Notes: generated from the sequence alone by a model not told the origin. A stretch of DNA of 64,000 nt from Microbulbifer sp. MI-G (GCF_030440425.1 NZ_CP098023.1:4237001-4301000), one strand, 5' to 3'; positions 8,726 to 16,531 are shown, counted from the stretch's first letter. A program made the numbers and translations.

Positions 8726-9052
8726 GATTTTCTAAATTCAGCCTTTCAGGCTTTGACAGACCCCACGCGGCGCTCCGTGGTTCAGCACCTTGCAGAAACC
8801 CCGGTAGGTGTGAAGACTCTGGCGCTATCTTTCGACATGTCGCTGCCAGCGTTCATGCAGTACCTCCTGGTGCTGGAAGACAGCGGCCTTATCGCCTCCG
8901 ACAAAGCCGGGAGCCTGCGTATCTGCCGCCTTACTCCAGGGCGAATTGAGAATGCGGAGAGCTGGTTGTCCGATCAGCGCGCTGTTTGGGAGCAGCAGAC
9001 AGACCGATTGGCAATGTATGTCGAACACGTATCCGTAAAGGAGGAGTCATGA
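8711..9052 (+). CDS. ArsR family transcriptional regulator (SRPBCC-paired)
   Basis: A 113-residue winged-helix protein closely like the one at 6870: FQALTDPTRRSVVQHL, then KTLALSFDMSLPAFMQYLLVLEDSGLI, then a wing SDKAGSLRICRLTP. It lacks metal-site Cys pairs. Its stop overlaps the start of an SRPBCC gene by ATGA, the common arrangement of this ArsR type with an AHSA1-domain partner. The perfect inverted repeat around its own start codon is the natural operator. It probably controls the long run of overlapping genes that follows. Confidence 0.88.
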   Translation: MDNYSDFLNSAFQALTDPTRRSVVQHLAETPVGVKTLALSFDMSLPAFMQYLLVLEDSGLIASDKAGSLRICRLTPGRIENAESWLSDQRAVWEQQTDRLAMYVEHVSVKEES

Positions 9053-9516
9053 GTAATTCCGATTTAGACCTCACGGTCCGCCGAGCGATCGAAGCGCCGC
9101 GTGCCGTGGTCTGGACAGCATGGAAAGACCCCAAGCACTTCGTGAATTGGTGGGCGCCAGCGCCCGTGGTCACGATTTCCAACAAGCACGAATTTTATAC
9201 CGGCGGCGGCTTCGATACGACCATGAGGCTTGAAGACGGCACCGTTATGGAAGGCGGAGAGGGCTGCTTTCTTCAGGTGATCGAAAATGAGCGGATCGTG
9301 TTTACCGACGCCCTCCAGGGTGGCTGGCGACCGAACGAAGAAGGGTTCTTTTCGGCCATTATCACCCTTGAGGATCACCCTGATGGAACGCTCTACACAG
9401 CAACCGCGTTACACAAAAACCGCGAAAACTGTGAAAAGCACGAAGAAATGGGCTTTGTCGTCGGCTGGGAAACCGCCCTCGGCCAGCTTGCAAAGATTGC
9501 AGAGGAGTTAGCATGA
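9049..9516 (+). CDS. SRPBCC/AHSA1 domain protein
   Basis: A 155-residue START-like protein of the AHSA1 (Aha1 C-terminal) type. It opens with the usual RAIEAPRAVVWTAWKDPKHFVNWW, has the GGGFDTTMRLEDGT strand pair, ENERIVFTDALQGGW, and ends in the long C-terminal helix that closes the ligand cavity. These proteins bind hydrophobic small molecules; the ligand is unknown. The ATG at 9049 overlaps the arsR stop and has GGAGGAG just upstream. Its own stop overlaps the next SRPBCC gene. Confidence 0.88.
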   Translation: MSNSDLDLTVRRAIEAPRAVVWTAWKDPKHFVNWWAPAPVVTISNKHEFYTGGGFDTTMRLEDGTVMEGGEGCFLQVIENERIVFTDALQGGWRPNEEGFFSAIITLEDHPDGTLYTATALHKNRENCEKHEEMGFVVGWETALGQLAKIAEELA

Positions 9517-9986
9517 GCGAGCAGTTGACCCACGACACCATTTCGATCAGCAAGACAATCAAAGCAACGGTGGAACAGGTGTTTGCCGCCTGGGAAGATC
9601 CGAATGCCCGCACGATATGGGGCCCACCCTCAGACGATGAGGCGATCGAATTTGTCGAGAATGACTTTCGCGTTGGCGGCATTGACGTTCATCTATGCGG
9701 CCAAAAGGACGACCTGCGGTTCCAGGTTGAAACCCGCTACTACGAAATCAATAGCCCTAACCTGCTGATATTTACCGAATGCGTTAAATCCGAAAACGCT
9801 CCCTTGAGCACTTCTCTGATCACCGTCGCAATCGCCGGCAACGGAAGCCTGACAGAGCTGAGTGTGACCATACAGATCGCCTCCCTGGTCGGATCGGACA
9901 TGATCAAGGGAACGCGCAGCGGTTGGCAGATCGCCATCTCGAATTTGGCTGCACACCTAGAAACTTCAACGAGAGAAACCCAATGA
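9513..9986 (+). CDS. SRPBCC/AHSA1 domain protein
   Basis: A 157-residue second AHSA1-type protein joined to the previous gene by an ATGA overlap. The TIKATVEQVFAAWEDPNARTIW start, the VENDFRVGGIDVH strand and a C-terminal helix (GTRSGWQIAISNLAAHLE) show the fold. It is clearly diverged from the preceding copy, so the pair is not a recent duplication. Likely to form part of the same translation-coupled unit with arsR. Ligand unknown. Confidence 0.85.
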   Translation: MSEQLTHDTISISKTIKATVEQVFAAWEDPNARTIWGPPSDDEAIEFVENDFRVGGIDVHLCGQKDDLRFQVETRYYEINSPNLLIFTECVKSENAPLSTSLITVAIAGNGSLTELSVTIQIASLVGSDMIKGTRSGWQIAISNLAAHLETSTRETQ

Positions 9987-9998
9987 GTGAGCACACCA

Positions 9999-10675
9999 AT
10001 GGCCAAAGTTAGAGTTGAGGGGTTCACAGTTTCGCTTGATGGTTACGGTGCTGGGCCAACCAAAGCCACGATATCCTGCTTGGAGTTGGTGGTAGCGAGT
10101 TGCACGAGTGGCTAATCACCACGCGGACCTTTCAGCAAAGGCTGTTCGGCTCAGACAGTGGAACGACAGGTGTCGATGATGACTTCGCCGCCCGAGGCTT
10201 CAGGAATATTGGCGCATGGATCCTCGGAAGAAACCTGTTCGCGCCAAGCAGGGGCGCCTGGTCGGACATGGATTGGAAAGGCTGGTGGGGGAATTCGCCT
10301 CCCTATCATGGCCCGACCTTCATACTCACGCATCACGAGCGCGACCCTATCGAAATGAAAGACGGAACCACCTTTTACTTTGTCACGGGCGGAATACTGC
10401 AAGCGCTCGATCGTGCAATCGCGTCCGCAAGCGGCTCGGATGTTCGTGTTGGTGGTGGTGCAAACACCATCCGGCAGTTTCTCGGCGCAGACCTGATCGA
10501 TGAAATGCATATGGCGATCGCGCCAGTATTGCTGGGCAGCGGCGAACGGCTGTTCGAAGAAATTGATCTTCGCGCCCTGGGCTACGAGTGCGATCAGTTC
10601 GTTCCTACAGAAAACGCCACTCATGTGGTGCTCAACAAATCACACGGAAATCGGCCTGGCCGAATGGAGTTTTAA
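9999..10675 (+). pseudogene. RibD C-terminal/dihydrofolate reductase-like protein, frameshifted
   Basis: The first 20 codons from ATG 9999 read MAKVRVEGFTVSLDGYGAGP, the usual start of RibD-C type 'dihydrofolate reductase family' proteins. After GGGCC at 10053-10057 the correct frame is lost: reading on one frame over gives NQSHDILLGVGGSELHEWL and then the whole remaining domain (DDDFAARGFRNIGAWILGRN, VGGGANTIRQFLGADLIDE, MAIAPVLLGSGERLF) to 10675. A single missing base explains this. The upstream frame stops at about 10114; the rest could only be made from an internal TTG at 10100. Whether the base is truly missing or a sequencing slip is open. Confidence 0.8.
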
Positions 10676-10676
10676 G

Positions 10677-11048
10677 ATGCTGGTCTTGGTGCTGATCAAA
10701 GCAACGGAGGCCTCTGAGGCAGGCAAAATGCCTTCACAGGAGGCTCGGGATGCAATGGAACGCTTCAACGAGAAACTTCTCGATGCAGGGATCCGCCGCA
10801 TGGCGGCCGGCCTCAAGCCTTCGGCCGAAGGCAAACGCCTTGTATCTGACGGTCACGCTGTATCAATCGTCGATGGTCCTTTCCTGGAGCGTGAACATCT
10901 CGTCTCCGGTTTCTGGCTCTGGGAAGTGCACAACACGGCCGAAGCGATGGCATGGGCCGCCCAGTGTCCGAACCCAATGGAAGGCGCGTATGAAATTGAA
11001 CTCCGGCCCCTTTACGGCGCTTCTGATTTAGGGGAGGGCGCCGGATGA
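10677..11048 (+). CDS. YciI family protein
   Basis: A 123-residue YciI-like protein of the larger 'YCII-related' group: it starts MLVLVLIKATEASEAGKMPS, carries the ADGLKPSAEGKRL-like stretch (here MAAGLKPSAEGKRL), a short VDGPFLEREHLVSGFWLWEV strand and ends with AMAWAAQCPNPMEG and a final EIELRPLY strand, all family marks. Function of these members is unknown. Starts one base after the frameshifted gene and overlaps the next gene by ATGA. A different subgroup from the copy at 5916. Confidence 0.85.
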   Translation: MLVLVLIKATEASEAGKMPSQEARDAMERFNEKLLDAGIRRMAAGLKPSAEGKRLVSDGHAVSIVDGPFLEREHLVSGFWLWEVHNTAEAMAWAAQCPNPMEGAYEIELRPLYGASDLGEGAG

Positions 11049-11662
11049 GTGAAACCGTAACGCCGGATGGTCTAACCGACACAATAAGCCAACTGAAAGA
11101 AGCGCATGCGGATGGTATCGCCGAAGCGCACGCTGCGTTGCAGGTCGCTATGTCGGGTCATGAAGGATGTTTACGCACCGATGAGCCGCTTCAGGTGGAT
11201 TGGGCAGATGCCGTGTGGGCAGACTTCGTAGATCTGCTCTCGCATAAGAACAATCACGTTCGATCCATCGCCGGGCATATGCTTTCCAATCTGTCCTATA
11301 GCACCGATCCAGTACGCGTACTTCGTGATTTTGGCGAACTTGAAGCGGTTACGCATGATGAGAAATTCGTGACGGCTCGCCACGTGTTGCAGTCACTGTG
11401 GAAGGTCGGTCTTTCTGCTGGAAAGCTCAGAGCCAGGTATCTGCAGTCGTGCAGGGATCGTTACGGTTTTTGTCCATCCGAAAAGAACGCCACGCTTATT
11501 CGCTACGACATCCTTGTTGGCATGCGATCACTGTTCGACATCACTGCGGATGTGTCGCTCAGAGAGTTGGCAGGAGAGCTAATCGCACTGGAAACAGACG
11601 AGAAGTACAGGAAGAAATACGCAGCCGCATGGCGCGATGCAATGCAGGAGAGCGCCAAGTGA
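11045..11662 (+). CDS. HEAT-repeat-like hypothetical protein
   Basis: A 205-residue, wholly helical protein. A segment reading HKNNHVRSIAGHMLSNLS, followed by FVTARHVLQSLWKVG, looks like HEAT-type helical pairs as in DNA-alkylation-repair-like (AlkD-type) or PBS-lyase proteins, but I cannot place it in a named family. No catalytic motif is visible. It is translation-coupled to genes on both sides (ATGA upstream, GTGA downstream), so it belongs to the same unit. Confidence 0.6.
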   Translation: MSETVTPDGLTDTISQLKEAHADGIAEAHAALQVAMSGHEGCLRTDEPLQVDWADAVWADFVDLLSHKNNHVRSIAGHMLSNLSYSTDPVRVLRDFGELEAVTHDEKFVTARHVLQSLWKVGLSAGKLRARYLQSCRDRYGFCPSEKNATLIRYDILVGMRSLFDITADVSLRELAGELIALETDEKYRKKYAAAWRDAMQESAK

Positions 11663-12159
11663 CGGACCAGGTTGTTGAAATCTACCCCCTGCAGGGCGGC
11701 TGCACATGCGGAAAGATCCGATACCAGATCGAAACCAGGCCGCTTTTTACCCATTGCTGTCACTGCACCTGGTGTCAACGGGAAACCGGCTCGGCCTTCG
11801 TGTTGAACGCCATGATCGAAGCCGATCGCGTGACGCTTCTCCAGGGCGACCCTCAGTGCTTTGTCACGCCATCAAATAGCGGTAAGGGCCAGAAAATCTG
11901 GCGGTGCGGATCATGCCATGTCGCCCTCTGGAGCAACTATTTCGGCGCCGGCGACAAAGTATATTTCATCCGCGTAGGGACGCTCGACAATCCAAACACG
12001 TTACCGCCAGATATCCATATTTTTACCAGTACAAAACAGGATTGGGTGGTCATAGCGGACGGTCAACTGACCGTCGATAAATTCTATGATCGCGAACGTT
12101 GCTGGCCGGAAGAGAGCTTGCTTCGCCGCGAACGGCTTCACTCGTCCAACGGTCGGTGA
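11659..12159 (+). CDS. GFA family zinc-binding protein
   Basis: A 166-residue protein of the GFA family (named from glutathione-dependent formaldehyde-activating enzyme). The zinc ligands show as GGCTCGKIRY near residue 15, CHCTWCQRETGSAF near 40 and CGSCH near 92. Although the family name refers to S-hydroxymethylglutathione formation, that activity is disputed for most members. The GTG start at 11659 is chosen because it gives a GTGA overlap with the preceding gene and places the first Cys motif at the usual distance; upstream in-frame codons overlap the HEAT-like gene. Confidence 0.88.
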   Translation: MTDQVVEIYPLQGGCTCGKIRYQIETRPLFTHCCHCTWCQRETGSAFVLNAMIEADRVTLLQGDPQCFVTPSNSGKGQKIWRCGSCHVALWSNYFGAGDKVYFIRVGTLDNPNTLPPDIHIFTSTKQDWVVIADGQLTVDKFYDRERCWPEESLLRRERLHSSNGR

Positions 12160-12174
12160 GGAGATGAAACAGCC

Positions 12175-12801
12175 ATGACCATGATTTCAAACATAGAGGA
12201 ATTTTTTGCAAAGGGCTGCGGACGCTGTGATCGGTTCTCAACGACCGATTGCTCGGCCAGAAAATGGGAGGCCGGGCTCATTGCGCTGCGCCGGATATGT
12301 CAAAGCTTGGATCTGGAAGAGGCGGTGAAGTGGGGGCAGCCTTGTTACGACTTCGCTGGCCGAAACATCGCGATCATTGGCGCGTACCAAGACAAGTTTG
12401 TGCTGAGCTTCTTTGACGCCGTTTTGATGAAAGATCCGGATGGGGTCCTTGAAAAGCCGGGACCGAACACACAGTACGCCAGCACAATCTACTTCGCTAC
12501 TGACGAGCAAGTCGGGGAAATGGAAGAAACTCTTCGCGCCTATTTAGATGAGGCGAAGAGCTATGCCGCAGCGGGCATTAAGCCTCCAAAAATAAAACGC
12601 GATATCGAGATCCCGGAGGAACTGGTGGAAGCCATGGACGTCGACCCCGAGCTTGCGGAAGCGTTTCAAGCCTTAACGCCGGGTCGGCAGCGAAGCTACG
12701 CCATCAACCTGAATTCAGCCAAGAAATCGGAAACGCGCATTTCGAGAATAGCGAAGTTTCGCGACAAGATAATTGCCGGCAAAGGCGCCATGGAACGATA
12801 G
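12175..12801 (+). CDS. DUF1801/YdeI (OmpD-associated) family protein
   Basis: A 208-residue two-part protein. The first 125 residues are a DUF1801-type domain (EEAVKWGQPCYDFAGRNIAIIGAYQDKFVLSFF), and the end is the helical OmdA/YdeI part with TPGRQRSYAINLNSAKKSETRISRIAKF, the typical 'R-x-Y-x-x-W/L-I-x-x-A-K' style signature. Some YdeI relatives are linked to antimicrobial peptide resistance; the role here is not known. It follows the GFA gene after 15 bases with GAGGAG before the start. Confidence 0.85.
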   Translation: MTMISNIEEFFAKGCGRCDRFSTTDCSARKWEAGLIALRRICQSLDLEEAVKWGQPCYDFAGRNIAIIGAYQDKFVLSFFDAVLMKDPDGVLEKPGPNTQYASTIYFATDEQVGEMEETLRAYLDEAKSYAAAGIKPPKIKRDIEIPEELVEAMDVDPELAEAFQALTPGRQRSYAINLNSAKKSETRISRIAKFRDKIIAGKGAMER

Positions 12802-12814
12802 GTGAAGAACACGG

Positions 12815-13270
12815 ATGGACAATCCACATCAGAGCAACAAGGCTTTCAAACCAGGTCAGGCGATCCTTGTCGAACCTGAAAGCGGACGCTCCTACGACAT
12901 GGGCCGTATCGCAGCAACCTTCAAAGCTGATGGTGAAGAGACCGCAGATCAGTTTTCCGTGTCGGAATGGTGGATTGAACCGAATACCGCGGGCTTCGGC
13001 GCGCACTCGCACGAGACTGAGACCGAGCTGTTCTATGTGTTGGACGGCACGATGTCGTTCCTGGTGGGCGAACAGTGGCAAGACGCCCAAAAGGGCGCCG
13101 TCATCTTCATCCCTCCCGGTATCCAGCACGATTTTGAAAACCGTGGTGATCAGCGCGCCGGCGTTCTCAACATATTCCTGGGCGGGCCGTTTGAGGAGAA
13201 CATGCCCAAAATCGTGGAGTGGTTCGCACAGAACCCGCCTGCTCAAATCCAAACCCGGAGGGGATCATGA
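12815..13270 (+). CDS. Cupin domain protein
   Basis: A 151-residue single-domain cupin. Motif 1 appears as FGAHSHETETELFYVLDGTM (two His and a Glu as metal ligands) and motif 2 as IPPGIQHDFENRG with the third His. It is a probable metal-binding small enzyme or sensor; the substrate is unknown. The stop overlaps the next start by ATGA, so it is translated together with the DUF899 gene. Confidence 0.88.
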   Translation: MDNPHQSNKAFKPGQAILVEPESGRSYDMGRIAATFKADGEETADQFSVSEWWIEPNTAGFGAHSHETETELFYVLDGTMSFLVGEQWQDAQKGAVIFIPPGIQHDFENRGDQRAGVLNIFLGGPFEENMPKIVEWFAQNPPAQIQTRRGS

Positions 13271-13959
13271 CTGAAATGCAAAGCAGCGAAACAAGGGAAA
13301 TTTCCGGCGTAGCGCGGCGCATCGTGTCGCTAAAAGCCTGGCAGGAAGACCTCCGTGAAATCCGCAAGGCCGAAAAAGAGCTTACGCTTGCGCATGATCG
13401 GGTGGCGGCAAAACGCCGGCATTCAGCGTGGATGAAGGTCGACCGTAATTATGACTTTGCAGGCCCCGAAGGCTCCGCCACCCTGGCTGACCTATTCGAT
13501 GGCCGCGCGCAGCTAATCGTCTACCACCACATGTTGAAGCCCTCCGATCCAAGCCCGTGCGTCGGCTGTTGCATGGTGGCTGATCAGCTTCCTCATCTCT
13601 CCCATCTGCACGCACGAGATACCTCGCTCGTCTTTGTTTCAAAAGCGCCGACCGTCGAGATCGAGGCGTTCCAGAAACGCATGGGATGGTCAATCCCCTG
13701 GTTCGAGACCAAGGACAGCTTCAACCCCGACTTTGATGTGTCCCCCACAGGATTTGGTCTCAACATTTTCTATCGCGATGGCGACGACATCTACCGCACT
13801 TATTTCACCAAGGGCCGCGGTCTCGAGACGCTTGGGACGGTGTGGACTTTTCTCGATCTGACGCCTCTCGGCCGCCAGGAAAACTGGGAAAACGCACCCA
13901 GTGGCACTCAACAGAGCAAACCATATCATTGGTGGCGAAGGCACAACGAATATGACTGA
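13267..13959 (+). CDS. DUF899 (thioredoxin-like) family protein
   Basis: A 230-residue DUF899 protein. It has the LADLFDGRAQLIVYHHM strand, SPCVGCCMVADQLPHL (Cys-x-x-Cys-Cys at the place of the thioredoxin active site), and FGLNIFYRDGDDIYRTYFTKGRGLE with a final W-rich tail. The family is thioredoxin/AhpC-like and suspected of a redox role. The ATG at 13267 is chosen for the ATGA overlap with the cupin. The end overlaps the following hydrolase by eight bases. Confidence 0.88.
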   Translation: MTEMQSSETREISGVARRIVSLKAWQEDLREIRKAEKELTLAHDRVAAKRRHSAWMKVDRNYDFAGPEGSATLADLFDGRAQLIVYHHMLKPSDPSPCVGCCMVADQLPHLSHLHARDTSLVFVSKAPTVEIEAFQKRMGWSIPWFETKDSFNPDFDVSPTGFGLNIFYRDGDDIYRTYFTKGRGLETLGTVWTFLDLTPLGRQENWENAPSGTQQSKPYHWWRRHNEYD

Positions 13960-14740
13960 AACGAGGATCACAAACTCTGCTGACGGCACACCGATCGCTT
14001 TCGAGGTTGCCGGCGTTGGCGATCCCATTGTCCTGGTGGAGCCTGCCGGCCACTTTCGGGGTTTCTCGGCATTCGATGAATTGCGGCCTTTGCTGACCGA
14101 CCGCTTCACTGTTTACAGTTTTGACCGGCGTGGGCGCGGTGACAGTGGAGACGCATCAGTATATTACCCGTCGCGTGAGGTCGAAGACCTTGCGGTAATT
14201 CTTGGCATTATTGAACGACCGGCCTTCGTCTATGGATACTCGTCCGGTGCGCTTTTGGCTCTGCACTGTGCTGCGAAAGGGCTGCCTATTCAAAAACTGG
14301 CACTGTTAGAGCCTCCGCTTCAGGCGCCGGGGTCAGGTCCCGATCCGCTGACCCAGGAACTCGCAGTGCTGGTTGGCGAGGGGCGATACGCGGATGCGGT
14401 CGAGTACTTTCATCTCAGCATTGGCGTTCCCGCCGAACATGTAACACAGATGCAGGGGTCGGAAGCTTTCGAAAAGATGACAGTCATTGCGCCTACGCTC
14501 GTCTACGACTGCCGAATTTCGGAGGCAACCGATGCAGAATTGCTTGGTGCAGTGCACGTCCCGACTCTCGTCCTCGATAGCCAGGGCAGCACGGACAATC
14601 TCACCGGATGGGCAGCCAGTGTGGCGCGACAATTGCCAAATGCAACGCATCGCAGCCTTCCGGGACAATGGCACAGCGGGGACAGCAACGTTCTCGCGGC
14701 AGCACTGGTTAAGTATTTTCAGGAACCGAATAGGTCATGA
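13952..14740 (+). CDS. Alpha/beta hydrolase
   Basis: A 262-residue alpha/beta hydrolase. The nucleophile elbow is GYSSG (in FVYGYSSGALLALHCA), the oxyanion-side strand is PIVLVEPAGHFRGF, the acid lies in a VPTLVLDSQGS strand, and the His is in LPGQWHSGD near the C-terminus, so the triad looks complete. The substrate is unknown. ATG 13952 is used because it starts within the end of DUF899 and matches the normal family N-terminus (GTPIAFEVAG). Overlaps the next gene by ATGA. Confidence 0.85.
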   Translation: MTETRITNSADGTPIAFEVAGVGDPIVLVEPAGHFRGFSAFDELRPLLTDRFTVYSFDRRGRGDSGDASVYYPSREVEDLAVILGIIERPAFVYGYSSGALLALHCAAKGLPIQKLALLEPPLQAPGSGPDPLTQELAVLVGEGRYADAVEYFHLSIGVPAEHVTQMQGSEAFEKMTVIAPTLVYDCRISEATDAELLGAVHVPTLVLDSQGSTDNLTGWAASVARQLPNATHRSLPGQWHSGDSNVLAAALVKYFQEPNRS

Positions 14741-15096
14741 ATTCAACCTTGCTGGAAGACTATCTGGCTGGCGCGCTTGCTCACCATAGGAACGGGCTTC
14801 GACTTCTCCATGACACGATCTCGGCTGTCGTTCCCGAGACCGCACTTGTCACCCGAAGGAACGTCCCGGCGTTCCGATATCGGGGCCGAACACTCGTAAG
14901 CATCGGGGATGCCCGTCATCATGTGTCGTTGTACATCATGCAGGGTAAGACCATCGAAAAGCACGCAGATGTACTGAAAGCCTTCGATACCTCGCGCACC
15001 GTCATACGCTTCAATCCCGAACAGATTCCAACTGCCGTTGTGACCCAGCTCGTGCATGCCCGCAAAGCTGAAATAGATGAGTTGGAGGGTTCATGA
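14737..15096 (+). CDS. DUF1801 (YdhG-like) family protein
   Basis: A 119-residue single-domain protein of the YdhG/DUF1801 group: VTRRNVPAFRYRGRTLVSIGDARHHVSLYIMQGKTIEKH is characteristic (a fold with a cavity lined by aromatic residues; related to frataxin-like folds). Function unknown. It overlaps the hydrolase gene by ATGA. Its stop in turn overlaps an ATG (15093) of a frame that ends after 14 codons, apparently a cut-off next gene. Confidence 0.8.
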   Translation: MNSTLLEDYLAGALAHHRNGLRLLHDTISAVVPETALVTRRNVPAFRYRGRTLVSIGDARHHVSLYIMQGKTIEKHADVLKAFDTSRTVIRFNPEQIPTAVVTQLVHARKAEIDELEGS

Positions 15097-15137
15097 TGCG
15101 AGGCCTGACCGAATTGCAAGCCTTGTCACCACATTAA
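15093..15137 (+). pseudogene. Cut-off start of a further operon gene
   Basis: Following the ATGA-overlap style of this unit, a new frame opens at ATG 15093 (a second ATG follows directly) and reads MMRGLTELQALSPH before a TAA. It looks like the first codons of a gene whose body was lost where arr now begins. Too short to name. Confidence 0.35.
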
Positions 15138-15156
15138 TTGAACCGGAAAAATATAT

Positions 15157-15636
15157 ATGACTGATACCAACCAATTAACAATAGAAACGGATGAGTGGAC
15201 GCCCGTCTCATACGAGAACTGCGAGCAGGTAAGCGGCCCGTTCTTTCACGGCACAAAAGCAAGCTTGGCAGTCGGTGATCTTTTGAGACCTGGCCATCCA
15301 TGTAACTTCGAAGAAGATCGAGCTTTGAAGCACATTTACTTCGCCGCCCGTATGGAGGCTGCCATTTGGGGAGCGGAACTTGCGACCTCGCTCTCGGGTT
15401 TGGCAGGCCGTGGCTACATCTATGTTGTTGAGCCAACCGGACAGTTTGAGGACGATCCAAATGTCACCAACAAGCGGTTTCCCGGGAACCCAACGCGGTC
15501 TTATCGCACCCACAAGCCACTAAAAATTGTGGGGATGGTCGATGAATGGGACGGCCACACCCCTGAAGAATTGCAGGCCATGCTGGATTCATTGGCCAAC
15601 CTCAGGAGTCAGGGTCTCGCTGTTATTGTGGACTAG
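15157..15636 (+). CDS. arr: NAD+-rifampin ADP-ribosyltransferase (Arr family)
   Basis: A 159-residue protein matching the Arr family throughout. Key marks: SGPFFHGTKASLAVGDLLRPG at the start (catalytic His in HGTKA), KHIYFAARMEAAIWGAELA (the Tyr of the His-Tyr-Asp set), GYIYVVEPTGQFEDDPNVT with the Asp, then RFPGNPTRSYRTHKPLKIVG and a DEWDGHTPEEL end. Arr enzymes transfer ADP-ribose from NAD+ to the C23 hydroxyl of rifamycins. It is not flanked by integron sites but begins right after a truncated ORF, so it may have been inserted into the older operon. Resistance is inferred, not shown. Confidence 0.9.
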   Translation: MTDTNQLTIETDEWTPVSYENCEQVSGPFFHGTKASLAVGDLLRPGHPCNFEEDRALKHIYFAARMEAAIWGAELATSLSGLAGRGYIYVVEPTGQFEDDPNVTNKRFPGNPTRSYRTHKPLKIVGMVDEWDGHTPEELQAMLDSLANLRSQGLAVIVD

Positions 15637-15756
15637 GGAGCTTGACGGTTTTGCAAAGGCTCTGACCAGCGGGCTAGGGCCAGGCAACCTTTACGCGACC
15701 TGCCTACCTTATCGCGGGTTTTGCGGCCGAATAGGGGACTGACAATCAGTTATTCA

Positions 15757-15805
15757 TTGACCTAACTGTTGTGTCTTATTATAGTTATCTAAATGGCTAA
15801 CTATA
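15757..15805 (+). promoter_or_regulatory. Promoter/operator module, copy 4 (arsR start without arsR)
   Basis: TTGACC (15757-15762), 17 bases, TATAGT (15780-15785), inside the arm TATAGTTA (15780-15787); the matching arm TAACTATA (15798-15805) is again 10 bases away. An ATG at 15793 sits in the spacer exactly as in the arsR copies, and codons 1-5 read like the arsR start, but the frame runs on into an SRPBCC gene. Sequence similarity to copy 3 starts upstream at ATCAGTTAT (15745 versus 8663). Confidence 0.7.
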
Positions 15806-15840
15806 GCTTTGCTTTCGTCATTGAAACCAAAGAACAATAT

Positions 15841-16263
15841 ATGACCCATAGCGAACAAATCACAATCGAGACTGTCGTCGGCGTGCCGCCTGCAGTGGCA
15901 TGGAAGGCCTTCAACTCACCTGATGCCATCACGCAGTGGAACCAGGCGTCGCCGGATTGGCACTGTCCTTCAGCCGATGTCGATCTGCGTAGAGGCGGAA
16001 GGCTTGTCACCCGCATGGAAGCGCGAGACGGCTGTTTTGGCTTTGACTACTCCGGCACTTTCGAAGAGGTCGATGCGCCCAATGCCGTGACGCTGCGCCT
16101 TGGCGATGATCGCCGTACCCGGACGACTTTTGAAGCCGACGGCGATGGCACCCGGGTTGGGACAGGCTTCGATGCAGAAGCGCCCAATCCTTCCGACATT
16201 CAACGTGACAGCTGGCAGGCAATTCTCGACAGCTACGCGGCCTATGTTGAACGTACGGGCTAA
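15841..16263 (+). CDS. SRPBCC/AHSA1 domain protein
   Basis: A 140-residue AHSA1-type protein: IETVVGVPPAVAWKAFNSPDAITQWNQ at the start (helix and the W of the family), then LRRGGRLVTRMEARDGCFGFDYSGTF, DAPNAVTLRLGDDRRTRTTFE, and the C-terminal helix RDSWQAILDSYAAYVE. The family-like sequence begins at ATG 15841. An in-frame ATG at 15793 would add 16 residues that look like a leftover arsR start, and the promoter geometry points to that upstream ATG as the transcript start, so the longer form is possible. Ligand unknown. Confidence 0.82.
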   Translation: MTHSEQITIETVVGVPPAVAWKAFNSPDAITQWNQASPDWHCPSADVDLRRGGRLVTRMEARDGCFGFDYSGTFEEVDAPNAVTLRLGDDRRTRTTFEADGDGTRVGTGFDAEAPNPSDIQRDSWQAILDSYAAYVERTG

Positions 16264-16531
16264 AGCAAACTTCAGCTCGGACGATGATCCATGATTGATT
16301 ATCTAAAGACAGCATTATCTTGCGACCCGGACCGCACCGGATGAAATGGACAATCGCTATCGAGCGGCGGCCTCCACAAATCTATGGCTTCACCGATCTC
16401 GACAGGTCGCAGCCCGACGCCTGGCCTACCTTGACAAGCCAGCGCACGCGCGGATATTACCAGGAGCGGCCCGCATGCGGCTGGCAGTTACCTCAAGGCC
16501 AGTCAGCCTAAAACGTGAGAGACATAACAGG
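16264..16531. other. Intergenic stretch with possible decayed coding sequence
   Basis: About 270 bases between two SRPBCC genes, unusually long for this tight unit. Short frames starting at 16320 and 16346 overlap each other, neither has a recognisable domain, and neither has a convincing ribosome-binding site. It may hold the remains of a lost gene. Confidence 0.35.

Noticed and set aside
10500..10676. Extended start for the second YciI gene
   Set aside because: The upstream in-frame part lies inside the RibD-like coding region; the family start is at 10677.
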